A DNA stretch of 6,692 nt. Source: Nostocaceae cyanobacterium CSSed10_463m (GTDB taxonomy: Bacteria > Cyanobacteriota > Cyanobacteriia > Cyanobacteriales > Nostocaceae). The position numbers were made by a program, and so were the translations under genes. The stretch is taken from positions 1-6,692 of the forward strand of contig PWQB01000467.1 in the NCBI GenBank assembly GCA_003556955.1, in the 5' to 3' direction. Of this stretch, positions 1 to 5,937 are shown one piece after another; the first letter of the stretch is position 1, and every line of letters begins with the position of its first letter. The notes under the pieces are model-generated. The model did not search any database, had not been told where the DNA came from, and saw only the letters and a program-made list of their open reading frames with translations.

Positions 1-450
1 ATTTGCGCCAACATCAAGTATGAGTACTGGTTTACCAGCTTTGATTGTGGGAAAAACCGTGCCAATAGCTGGGCGGTCAATTCCCGGCAATCTTCCGAGG
101 CGGAGCAAAGCTGCTGCCATTGCTGCCCCAGAGTGTCCCGCAGAAAAAACGGCATCTGCCTGTTGCTGCTTGACTAAATCCATTGCCACATTAATAGAAG
201 CCTTACGTTTGCGTCTAACGGCATTTAAAGGCTCCTCATCCATTGTGATCGCTTCCTCCGCAGGAACGATCTCTACCCGCTCCAAATTAGTTTTTGGGGG
301 CAAGGCAGATGCAATTTGTTGGGGATCACCAACTAACAAGACTTTCACACCCAATTCTTCACTTGCGCGTATTGCGCCAGCAACGATTTCACCGGGTGCA
401 TGATCCCCTCCCATTGCGTCAATTGCTATCCGTACACCAGTCGATCCCAT
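1..450 (-). CDS. plsX: Phosphate acyltransferase PlsX, N-terminal 150 codons (partial, 3' end outside window)
   Basis: PlsX makes acyl-phosphate from acyl-ACP and phosphate; PlsY then uses it to acylate glycerol-3-phosphate, the first step of phospholipid synthesis. It acts at the inner face of the cytoplasmic membrane as a peripheral enzyme. Reading the minus strand from the ATG at 450 gives MGSTGVRIAIDAMGGDHAPG, the family's signature N-terminus (DAMGGDxAP). Further in come VFSAGHSGAAMAA near residues 100-112 and LDVGAN at the cut end, both well-conserved PlsX motifs. The frame is open to base 1, so the gene runs off the edge; about 150 of the usual ~340-350 residues are present. The start is fixed by the motif position. 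No clear Shine-Dalgarno sequence precedes it. In many cyanobacteria plsX is followed by fabH and fabD, which would lie beyond the left edge. Identity is near certain. Confidence 0.96.
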   Translation of the reverse strand, partial: MGSTGVRIAIDAMGGDHAPGEIVAGAIRASEELGVKVLLVGDPQQIASALPPKTNLERVEIVPAEEAITMDEEPLNAVRRKRKASINVAMDLVKQQQADAVFSAGHSGAAMAAALLRLGRLPGIDRPAIGTVFPTIKAGKPVLILDVGAN

Positions 451-477
451 TGCTTAGAGCTACTAGAAACCTTACAA

Positions 478-486
478 ATTTTACCA
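478..486 (-). promoter_or_regulatory. Candidate extended -10 promoter for plsX
   Basis: On the minus strand the sequence TGG-TAAAAT fits an extended -10 box (TGn followed by a TATAAT-like hexamer). It would place the transcript start near 471 and give a leader of about 20 bases before the plsX ATG at 450. No convincing -35 hexamer lies 16-18 bases upstream, which is tolerable for an extended -10 promoter. This is inference from motif and spacing only. Confidence 0.3.
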
Positions 487-574
487 GATGCCTTTGCTGA
501 AAAACCGGAAGTTTAGGACTACCGTATTATTCCTGTCACTATTGCAACATATTTTAGGAAAAAAATCACCTGTT

Positions 575-661
575 GGGGATTGGGGGGAAGAGGAACGGGG
601 GCAGGGGGGAAGAGGAACGGGGGCAGGGGGCAGGGGGCAGGGGAGAAGAGGCAGGGGGAAG
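575..661. repeat. G-rich tandem repeat (GGGGGCA heptamers and a duplicated 22-bp unit)
   Basis: The plus strand carries nine runs of four or more G within 87 bases. Two perfect 22-bp copies lie head to tail at 582-603 and 604-625 (six G, AAGAGGAAC, five G, CA). Two further GGGGGCA heptamers follow at 626-632 and 633-639, then decayed copies to 661. Repeats of this type are common between genes in Nostoc-like cyanobacteria. The run density makes G-quadruplex formation on the plus strand plausible. The two overlapping long reading frames here translate only to low-complexity Gly/Arg or Pro/Leu sequence, so I do not call a gene. Confidence 0.9.
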
Positions 662-688
662 AAACTTACTAGTAACTCCTGTACCGGT

Positions 689-750
689 GTACGGGCGGGT
701 TTACTAAGAATTTCGAGGAACCACAGACTGACTCTTGAACCCGCCCCTAC
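689..750. repeat. Hairpin-forming inverted repeat element, copy 1
   Basis: The left arm 689-703 (GTACGGGCGGGTTTA) pairs with the right arm 736-750, whose reverse complement is GTAGGGGCGGGTTCA; 13 of 15 positions match. The loop 704-735 is exactly 32 bases. A second copy with the same arms and the same loop length lies at 3802-3859. It stands between the stop of the minus-strand rlpA-like gene and plsX, so it may act as a terminator or processing stem for the rlpA transcript, although no U-tract follows. The low GC of the loop against the GC-rich arms argues for a mobile or dispersed repeat rather than a dedicated terminator. Confidence 0.85.
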
Positions 751-752
751 CC

Positions 753-793
753 ACTCAGCACTCAGCACTCAGCACTCAGCACTCAGCACTCAG
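753..793. repeat. Short tandem heptamer repeat (ACTCAGC), copy 1
   Basis: Five perfect ACTCAGC units followed by six bases of a sixth. This is an STRR-type heptamer array, known from intergenic DNA of heterocystous cyanobacteria. It begins 2 bases after the inverted repeat and ends 15 bases before the stop codon of the minus-strand rlpA-like gene. Confidence 0.95.
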
Positions 794-808
794 TCCTGGC
801 CTGGAGAA

Positions 809-1918
809 TTATCTACCCAGAACTTCAATTGTGACTGGTGCTAAACCACTGTTGATCATTCCTAAGTTACGAGCAGCACCAGTAGACACATCGATAATTC
901 GACCCCGGATGAAAGGGCCACGGTCATTGATTCGCACTACTACAGAACGACCATTGCGGGTGTTGGTGACCCGAACCCGTGTGCCAAAGGGTAAGCTGCG
1001 ATGGGCAGCAGTCATGGCTTCTGGATTAAATATCTCGCCGGTTGCTGTCGGTCTGCCAGCGAAACCACGACCGTAAAAAGAAGCTATACCACGGAAACTA
1101 AGTCTTCTATTGCTGGCGATTTGCTGTCCCTGTGGTGTCCAAGAAATTGTGGTAAGTTCTGGTCTACCAGCAATTTCATTGATGGGAGAAGCATCGCCAA
1201 TTAGTCTCCGCAAGCGGTTTGTGGCTTGCAATGCGTCTTCGGCCAGATTGTCGGTAGTACCAGCGAGGATGGTTTGTTCGTTGATTTCTACCAATTCTTG
1301 GTCATTAATTTTGATGGTATACCGTTCTCTGGGCTGTTGTTGGATAGATGCGCTTTTGTTCTGGGTTTGATTAGCAACGGTAGATTTGCCCTCGCCTGTC
1401 CAACTGACGGTAATTTGTTCAGCGTCCTCATTGTTGCGGACTATTTGGTTAATACTAGCTGCAATTAAACCAGCCCTATGAACCGGGTCATCATGAAGCG
1501 ATTTCTTTTGGTTGCTCGCATTTGTAAAACTCCCTAGATTGGTTAACTCAGCTGAGTTACCCGCAATTAGGGTATACGATTGTTGTCCCTCATTATTTCC
1601 AATTACACCAACCTTGGTTTCAACATTTGCCACTGGCTGCGAACTCAAGAAGGTGAGAACTGGAATATTTTTGATAAACAGGGTTGCCGCCTTGCGATCT
1701 CCGATGATGTGAGAATGAATGTTTGTAATCACAGCATCTGAAGTCATTTCCCCTGCTGAGGTTTGAAACTCTCCTACTTTAACGGCATCACTAACCGATG
1801 ATTTTTGAGAAACTGGGTTAGCTTCTTTTGCCTTAGTAGTTTGAGCGTGACCGACTACGGGCGTACCCACAGCAGTCACAAACAGGGCGACAATAGTCCA
1901 CAAATATCTTTGATTCAT
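809..1918 (-). CDS. RlpA-like septal/peptidoglycan-associated protein (secreted, double-psi beta-barrel domain)
   Basis: Members of the RlpA family bind or cleave peptidoglycan; Pseudomonas RlpA is a lytic transglycosylase acting on glycan strands lacking stem peptides. From the start at 1918 the protein has 369 residues. Residues 1-25 form a signal peptide: a basic start (MNQR), a hydrophobic core, and VGHA before the likely cleavage point, so export is expected. The C-terminal 95 residues (about 275-369) are the RlpA barrel: GIASFYGRGFAGRPTATGE, then AAHRSLPFGTRVRV with H306, then VVRINDRGPF with the conserved acidic D332, then GRIIDVSTGAARNLG. The middle (about 60-270) includes a segment ending ATNRLRRLIG, which I believe recurs in cyanobacterial RlpA proteins. 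No SPOR domain is present. An in-frame ATG at 1993 would add 25 residues in front of the signal peptide and has AGGA abutting the ATG, too close to work, so I prefer 1918. It is divergent from glsA. Catalytic activity in this protein is inferred. Confidence 0.9.
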   Translation of the reverse strand: MNQRYLWTIVALFVTAVGTPVVGHAQTTKAKEANPVSQKSSVSDAVKVGEFQTSAGEMTSDAVITNIHSHIIGDRKAATLFIKNIPVLTFLSSQPVANVETKVGVIGNNEGQQSYTLIAGNSAELTNLGSFTNASNQKKSLHDDPVHRAGLIAASINQIVRNNEDAEQITVSWTGEGKSTVANQTQNKSASIQQQPRERYTIKINDQELVEINEQTILAGTTDNLAEDALQATNRLRRLIGDASPINEIAGRPELTTISWTPQGQQIASNRRLSFRGIASFYGRGFAGRPTATGEIFNPEAMTAAHRSLPFGTRVRVTNTRNGRSVVVRINDRGPFIRGRIIDVSTGAARNLGMINSGLAPVTIEVLGR

Positions 1919-2100
1919 GCGTCCGATTTTTAAAGCGACTATAGAACGGCAGTTTCTAAGTTCGTGGAATTTTGTGTCATCAAAATGGCACATTCCTAAT
2001 AACTCGAACTTGTTCCGCTTTCACTTTTTGTTTATTAACTGCAACACAGTAACATGAACCTTTGAGCTTGGGGATCAGGGATTTAGCGTAGAAAAATATG

Positions 2101-2120
2101 ATTTCATTTCATTTCATTTC
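2101..2120. repeat. ATTTC pentamer tandem repeat (4 copies)
   Basis: Four perfect head-to-tail ATTTC units in the divergent intergenic region. It is a simple repeat with no visible partner elsewhere in the window. Confidence 0.85.
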
Positions 2121-2254
2121 CCATTTTTGGGGCAGAACCGTTCTCGAATGAGGATTTTGACTATGTAACGTTTTTTCCAATTAAGAAAATTTTTAATACG
2201 AAATTTTTATATTTTGGCAATTTTTAATTAGCTGTAAGACTTCTGATATAAAAC

Positions 2255-2270
2255 TGTACTTTAAGTTACA
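2255..2270. promoter_or_regulatory. Predicted NtcA-binding palindrome, distal site 1 (TGTA-N8-TACA)
   Basis: The sequence TGTACTTTAAGTTACA matches the NtcA consensus at all eight defined positions. NtcA is the CRP-family global nitrogen regulator of cyanobacteria and senses 2-oxoglutarate. Reading toward glsA, CATAAT at 2293-2298 lies 23 bases beyond the GTA-N8-TAC core. That puts the site centre near -42 of a start at about 2305, the usual activator geometry, but the first base of the -10 is C instead of T. A transcript from there would have a leader of about 400 bases. The palindrome could instead serve the divergent rlpA-like gene, where no good -10 is found at the right spacing. Confidence 0.5.
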
Positions 2271-2383
2271 TATAACTTTATTAAATCAATTCCATAATAA
2301 TTAAATATATCTTAAGTAAACATCTTGATAATGGCTGCATGGTATTTAATAGGTCAATGTTTAATATCCCACTATAAATACTA

Positions 2384-2399
2384 TGTATTCAGGCTTACA
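2384..2399. promoter_or_regulatory. Predicted NtcA-binding palindrome, distal site 2 (TGTA-N8-TACA)
   Basis: TGTATTCAGGCTTACA is a second full match to the NtcA consensus, with its centre 129 bases from that of site 1. No TAN3T box lies 20-24 bases away in either direction, so if it is used it may act as an auxiliary upstream site rather than at a class II activated promoter. Confidence 0.45.
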
Positions 2400-2640
2400 G
2401 AATTTATTTATTTTCGATAGTCCAGCCAATATTCTCCCAACAGAAGTTAATTTACTTGAATTGACCTACGTAAATATATCGAATTCTCTGGTTTATTACG
2501 TATTGTAGTTATCTTTTTTACTAAATATATATACTTAAGAAAAATAGCTAGTTTGGTAACCAATTTTTTTTACTCACAAATTAAAATCTATGATGAGACA
2601 ATTAAAAAAAGCTTCACTGGCATGAATAGAGGAAAATCTA

Positions 2641-2681
2641 TGTAATAAATGATGCAAGTATTTCCCTGATTCCAATATGAT
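2641..2681 (+). promoter_or_regulatory. Candidate NtcA-type promoter of glsA (near-consensus site plus -10 box)
   Basis: TGTA-N8-TGCA at 2641-2656 differs from the NtcA palindrome at one base. Twenty bases after its GTA-N8-TGC core comes TATGAT at 2676-2681, a perfect TAN3T -10 box. The expected transcript start is near 2688, with the site centre about 40 bases upstream. That is the classical layout of NtcA-activated promoters, which lack a -35 box. The leader to the glsA ATG at 2706 would be about 18 bases. No good sigma70 -35 hexamer exists at 17 bases, which fits activator dependence. Motif and spacing are seen; regulation is inferred. Confidence 0.45.
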
Positions 2682-2705
2682 TTTCAAAAGCAACCTATCA
2701 GCCTT

Positions 2706-3683
2706 ATGGCCAACCAAGTCAATTCAGAAGATTTAGAAATTGTCTCAGCACCATTTTTAGCTGTACTCAACGAGTTGTATTCCAAATACAAGTCGCAACG
2801 AGAGGGGACACTAGCCAACTATATTCCAGAACTGGCAAAAGTCAATCCGGAATTATTCAGCATTTGTATTGTGACTGTAGATGGTCAAACTTACCAAGTC
2901 GGAGATTATCAGCAGCAATTTACCATCCAGTCGATTTCTAAGGTGTTTGCTTACGGACTGGCCTTAGAAGATCATGGACGAGATTATGTGTTAACTAGAG
3001 TTGGTGTTGAACCAACAGGAGACGCATTCAACGCCATTATTCTCGATGAAAAATCGAAGCGACCATATAATCCAATGGTAAATGCAGGTGCGATCGCTAC
3101 TACCAGTTTAATTAAGGGATCTGGTGCAACCGAACGCTTAAACCGGGTCTTGGATATGTTTCGCAAATACACCGGACGGGATGCACTGGTGGATATCTCA
3201 GTTTTTACTTCTGAACGCAGTACGGGACATCGCAACCGCGCCATAGCCCACCTAATGCTCAATTTTGGCATGATTGACCAAAATATTGAAGAAGTTTTGG
3301 ATCTTTACTTTCAGCAGTGTGCTGTGATAGTCAATTGCCAAGACTTAGCAATGATGGCGGCGACTCTGGCTAACAAAGGTATTAACCCGGTTACAGGTGA
3401 ACAAGCGGTAGATAGTCGTCACGTCAAAGATATTCTCAGCGTCATGTACACCTGCGGGATGTACAACTTTTCTGGTGAGTGGGCGTACACAGTTGGTATT
3501 CCGGCTAAAAGTGGCGTTTGTGGTGGAATTATAGCAGTTGCACCTGACAAAATGGGCATTGGAGTATTTTCGCCATTGTTAGATATGCGTGGAAATAGTG
3601 TCCGGGGAGTCAAGGTGTGTGAGGAACTCTCCCGGCGGTTAGGGTTACATTTATTTGATTGTTCAGGCGACACCCAGTTTTAA
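2706..3683 (+). CDS. glsA: Glutaminase A (serine-dependent beta-lactamase fold)
   Basis: Hydrolyses L-glutamine to L-glutamate and ammonia in the cytoplasm. The 325 residues are slightly longer than the ~308-residue E. coli-type enzymes, and the extra length is mainly at the N-terminus. The catalytic SxxK pair is S76 and K79 in QSISKVF. Other active-site positions can be matched by motif to human glutaminase: Y39 in [10 protein letters not shown]126 in [11 protein letters not shown]170 in [11 protein letters not shown]201 in LYFQQC, Y253 in [11 protein letters not shown], and V271 in PAKSGVCGG. All key residues are present, so the enzyme should be active. No signal peptide or membrane segment is seen. 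There is no strong Shine-Dalgarno sequence before the ATG; the start agrees with the candidate promoter and with the beginning of homology. It is divergent from the rlpA-like gene and convergent with the SLH-GHL10 gene. Possible NtcA sites upstream suggest nitrogen control. A HIP1 site lies within the gene. Confidence 0.96.
   Translation: MANQVNSEDLEIVSAPFLAVLNELYSKYKSQREGTLANYIPELAKVNPELFSICIVTVDGQTYQVGDYQQQFTIQSISKVFAYGLALEDHGRDYVLTRVGVEPTGDAFNAIILDEKSKRPYNPMVNAGAIATTSLIKGSGATERLNRVLDMFRKYTGRDALVDISVFTSERSTGHRNRAIAHLMLNFGMIDQNIEEVLDLYFQQCAVIVNCQDLAMMAATLANKGINPVTGEQAVDSRHVKDILSVMYTCGMYNFSGEWAYTVGIPAKSGVCGGIIAVAPDKMGIGVFSPLLDMRGNSVRGVKVCEELSRRLGLHLFDCSGDTQF
3090..3097. other. HIP1 octamer GCGATCGC inside glsA
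   Basis: Perfect copy of the highly iterated palindrome that is over-represented in many cyanobacterial genomes. It serves as an origin marker; no local function is implied. Confidence 0.9.
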
Positions 3684-3715
3684 CAGTTATCAGTTATCAG
3701 TTATCAGTTATCAGT
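3684..3715. repeat. Short tandem heptamer repeat (CAGTTAT)4, abutting glsA stop
   Basis: Four perfect CAGTTAT units plus CAGT start at the base directly after the glsA TAA. The block is an STRR-type array. Part of it (3682-3692) is the exact reverse complement of 3753-3763, so the two could pair as a stem around a loop of about 60 bases. Confidence 0.93.
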
Positions 3716-3752
3716 CAGGAGATTTGATTGGTTTCATGTCCAGCTTATACCT

Positions 3753-3775
3753 TGATAACTGTTCACTGTTCACTG
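3753..3775. repeat. Inverted-orientation heptamer block (ATAACTG, TTCACTG, TTCACTG)
   Basis: Three consecutive heptamers at 3755-3761, 3762-3768 and 3769-3775. The first is the reverse complement of the CAGTTAT unit found right behind glsA, so the two blocks face each other across about 38 bases of non-repeat DNA. The pair may be one inserted element. Confidence 0.75.
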
Positions 3776-3801
3776 ATATAGCAACCTGAAAGCCTTGATG
3801 T

Positions 3802-3859
3802 AGGGGCGGGTTTACAGATATGTTCAATTACCAGTAATAATTTTAATAAACCCGCCCCT
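3802..3859. repeat. Hairpin-forming inverted repeat element, copy 2
   Basis: The left arm 3802-3814 (AGGGGCGGGTTTA) is perfectly complementary to the right arm 3847-3859 over 13 bases, with a 32-base loop. Arms and loop length equal those of copy 1 at 689-750, but the loop sequence is unrelated. It lies between the convergent glsA and SLH-GHL10 genes and could terminate transcription from both sides; no U-tract is present, so intrinsic termination is uncertain. Confidence 0.88.
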
Positions 3860-3870
3860 GCTTGGTTTCT

Positions 3871-3915
3871 ACTCAGCACTCAGCACTCAGCACTCAGCAC
3901 TCAGCACTCAGCACT
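3871..3915. repeat. Short tandem heptamer repeat (ACTCAGC)6, copy 2
   Basis: Six perfect ACTCAGC units plus ACT. The array ends 3 bases before the stop codon of the minus-strand SLH-GHL10 gene and starts 11 bases after inverted repeat copy 2. It has the same unit and the same phase-independent position behind a gene as the array at 753-793. Confidence 0.95.
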
Positions 3916-3918
3916 TTG

Positions 3919-5937
3919 CTAACTGACTGTTATCATTAAACCCTGACTTTCATTTGCTAACCTATTCACTGCACAAACTGCATAAGTTCCGGGTTGTTGG
4001 ACAGTGGCGAAGGTTGTACCAGCAGATAAGATGCGTTGTAGTATCCATGTGTTACCAGTCTGTCGATAAAGTGTCCAAGAACGAACAGGTTGATCATCTC
4101 CTGGTTTCCAACTGAGGCGGCGATTGTTAACTTGTAGTTCTTGGGGTGGTGGTGGTGCGGTTGTGTTCTGCCATGACATACTGGGTACTATGGCGGGAGT
4201 TGCATAAAGGGAATTTCGGAAGCTGTCAGCAATTCCTTCACGATTTTGATTAATGGAACTCATGCTAAAGAAGATATTACCCAATGACAAGTTAGCAACT
4301 AGGTTACGCGTAATGGTAACTTGTTTGTTAATCTCGTCATTTTTCCAAGCTTTGCCATCCAGTTGACTAATATTGTTCCCTACATATATATGTCGCTGTT
4401 GGGGATTAATTTCTGTCCACCATTTCAGCAGGACGGGATAACTTTGTGCGGTTTGGTCGATGCGCCAATAAAGTTGAGGGGCCATATAATCCACCCAGCC
4501 TTGTTCTAACCATTTTTTGGCATCAGCATAGAGGACATTATAAGCATCTAAGCCGTTGATTCCTGGTGGTTGTCCTGGTCGGTAAATGCCAAAGGGACTA
4601 ATGCCGAATTTAACGTGGGGCTTTGTGGCTTTAATTCCTTGAAATAGGCGCAATACCATTTGATCAACATTTTGCCGTCGCCAGTCTGCTAAACTCAGTC
4701 CACCACCTGCGGATCTATATGCTGCATAGGTTTTAGCGTCGGGGAAGTCCTGACCCCGGATAGGATAGGGATAAAAATAATCATCGAGGTGAACAGCATC
4801 TATATCATAGCGGCGCACAACATCCATAATTACGTTGTAAGCCCTGTCTTGGACGATTTTGATTCCTGGGTCCATCCATAGTTGATTACCCCATTGATAA
4901 ACAACTTCAGGATTAGTCAAAGCTATATGGGGTCTGGCGTTGGGTCTGACTGCGATGCTAGTTTTGGCGCGGTAGGGGTTGAACCAAGCATGAAGTTCAA
5001 TATTGCGTTTGTGACATTCGGCGATCGCAAACTCTAAAGGATCATAATATGGTTCTGGTGCTTTGCCTTGAGTTCCTGTTAACCAAGCACTCCACGGTTC
5101 TAATTGGGAAGCATACAAAGCATCGCCTTCTGGACGTACCTGTAAAATCAGGGCGTTAAAATTCAGCGCTTGCAGTCGAGTGACAATTTCGATAAATTCA
5201 GCTTGTTGTTGTGCTGTGGAAAGTCCGGCTTTAGAAGGCCAATCACTATTCCATACTGTTGTCACCCACGCCCCCCGAAATTCTCGCCGATGATTCAGGC
5301 TAATTGTTTGAGAAATGGGTTCACTTTTTGGCGGAACTATGATATAATCTGATTTAATCTTATCGGCTTGACCTAAATAAACCAAAGCTTGATAAACCAT
5401 GACTGCCACTTCTGCACGAGTTGCGGCTATAGTCGGGTTAAGTAATTTGACATTGGGATAACTAGCTATTAATTCTGTTCTAGTTGCGATCGCCACTTGA
5501 GTTCTAGCATAGCCAGGGATTCTTTCCGCATCTTGATAGATTTCTGGTAATGCAGTCAGCAAGTCTGGTTTAACAGCAGCAGCCATTTCCAAACCATTGA
5601 CCATAGCTACTAAAACATCACTACGGAAAATTCTGTCATTGGGACGAAAACGACCGTCAGGATAGCCGATCATAAATCCTGTTTCGTAAGCCTTTTTAAT
5701 GGCATTTATCGCCCAGTGATTAGCCTGCACATCAGCGAAAGGTACATACTGACGCTTTACTGATGATGTAAATACTGCTCCCAGTATAGCAGCAAATTCA
5801 GCACGAGTCACTGAGTTATCAGGTCGAAAAGTTCCATTAGGATAACCATTTAAAATCCGCCGTGCGGCTAACTCTTCGATGAATAGTCCAGCCCAATGAT
5901 TTTTCACATCTGGGAAACGAGTAGAATTAAATATCAT
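3919..5937 (-). CDS. SLH-domain, GHL10-type (family 10 glycosylhydrolase-like) envelope protein
   Basis: A 672-residue protein with three parts. Residues 8-187 hold three S-layer homology repeats: FPDVKNHWA to TRAEFAAIL (about 8-52), FADVQANHWA to a divergent FRSD (about 67-112), and a degenerate third ending in TRAE (about 133-187). SLH repeats usually anchor proteins to the cell wall. Residues about 218-560 are the GHL10 (DUF187) TIM-barrel-like domain: FRGAWVTTVWNSDWP, LILQVRPEGDALY (263-275), HAWFNPYR, VHLDDYFYPYP with D385/D386, FGISPFGIYRPG, and YMAPQLYW (484-491). These are putative glycoside hydrolases thought to act on cell-wall or extracellular glycans; substrate unknown. After a Pro-rich linker (595-598), residues about 600-672 look like an Fn3-type beta domain. 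There is no signal peptide, and an in-frame TAA three codons before the ATG rules out a longer start. It contains two HIP1 sites. Family assignment is firm; enzymatic activity is inferred. Confidence 0.93.
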   Translation of the reverse strand: MIFNSTRFPDVKNHWAGLFIEELAARRILNGYPNGTFRPDNSVTRAEFAAILGAVFTSSVKRQYVPFADVQANHWAINAIKKAYETGFMIGYPDGRFRPNDRIFRSDVLVAMVNGLEMAAAVKPDLLTALPEIYQDAERIPGYARTQVAIATRTELIASYPNVKLLNPTIAATRAEVAVMVYQALVYLGQADKIKSDYIIVPPKSEPISQTISLNHRREFRGAWVTTVWNSDWPSKAGLSTAQQQAEFIEIVTRLQALNFNALILQVRPEGDALYASQLEPWSAWLTGTQGKAPEPYYDPLEFAIAECHKRNIELHAWFNPYRAKTSIAVRPNARPHIALTNPEVVYQWGNQLWMDPGIKIVQDRAYNVIMDVVRRYDIDAVHLDDYFYPYPIRGQDFPDAKTYAAYRSAGGGLSLADWRRQNVDQMVLRLFQGIKATKPHVKFGISPFGIYRPGQPPGINGLDAYNVLYADAKKWLEQGWVDYMAPQLYWRIDQTAQSYPVLLKWWTEINPQQRHIYVGNNISQLDGKAWKNDEINKQVTITRNLVANLSLGNIFFSMSSINQNREGIADSFRNSLYATPAIVPSMSWQNTTAPPPPQELQVNNRRLSWKPGDDQPVRSWTLYRQTGNTWILQRILSAGTTFATVQQPGTYAVCAVNRLANESQGLMITVS
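5021..5028. other. HIP1 octamer GCGATCGC inside the SLH-GHL10 gene
   Basis: Perfect HIP1 palindrome, in the part encoding the GHL10 domain. It is a cyanobacterial genome signature. Confidence 0.9.
5486..5493. other. HIP1 octamer GCGATCGC in the SLH-coding part
   Basis: Third perfect HIP1 copy in the window, in the part encoding the third SLH repeat. Confidence 0.9.

Larger units (their letters stand above)
1919..2705. other. Long AT-rich divergent intergenic region between rlpA-like gene and glsA
   Basis: About 790 bases with no supportable gene: only very short open frames occur and none has a usable start context. It holds the upstream regions of two divergent genes, four tandem ATTTC pentamers at 2101-2120, and three NtcA-like palindromes (listed separately). 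On the minus strand, TATAGT at 1938-1943 could be a -10 box for the rlpA-like gene with a leader of about 13 bases, but it lacks a -35 match. I saw no tRNA, riboswitch or clear terminator hairpin. A small RNA from the AT-rich middle cannot be excluded by eye. Confidence 0.8.

Noticed and set aside
20..403. Plus-strand open frame of 127 codons opposite plsX
   Set aside because: Antisense shadow of a firmly identified plsX reading frame.
681..692. GTACCGGTGTAC as a possible regulator palindrome
   Set aside because: The spacing between GTA and TAC is 6, not the 8 of NtcA, and it lies between repeats with no promoter nearby.
481..768. Minus-strand open frame of 95 codons, Pro/Leu-rich, upstream of plsX
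   Set aside because: Its core is the complement of the same G-rich repeat and it shows no domain. It is open only because the repeat lacks stops.
488..844. Open frame on the plus strand of 118 codons with Gly/Arg-rich translation
   Set aside because: Most of it is translated tandem repeat (G-rich array and ACTCAGC heptamers), it overlaps the end of the rlpA-like gene, and it has no recognisable domain.
1919..1993. 25-residue N-terminal extension of the RlpA-like protein from the ATG at 1993
   Set aside because: It would bury the signal peptide behind a polar stretch, and the AGGA in front of that ATG has no spacing; the ATG at 1918 gives a canonical secreted protein.
3682..3763. Classic intrinsic terminator for glsA
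   Set aside because: The stem is AT-rich with a loop of about 60 bases and no U-tract, so it does not meet the usual criteria.
626..3915. CRISPR array
   Set aside because: The repeats are directly tandem with no unique spacers, the units are only 7 bases, and no cas genes are present.
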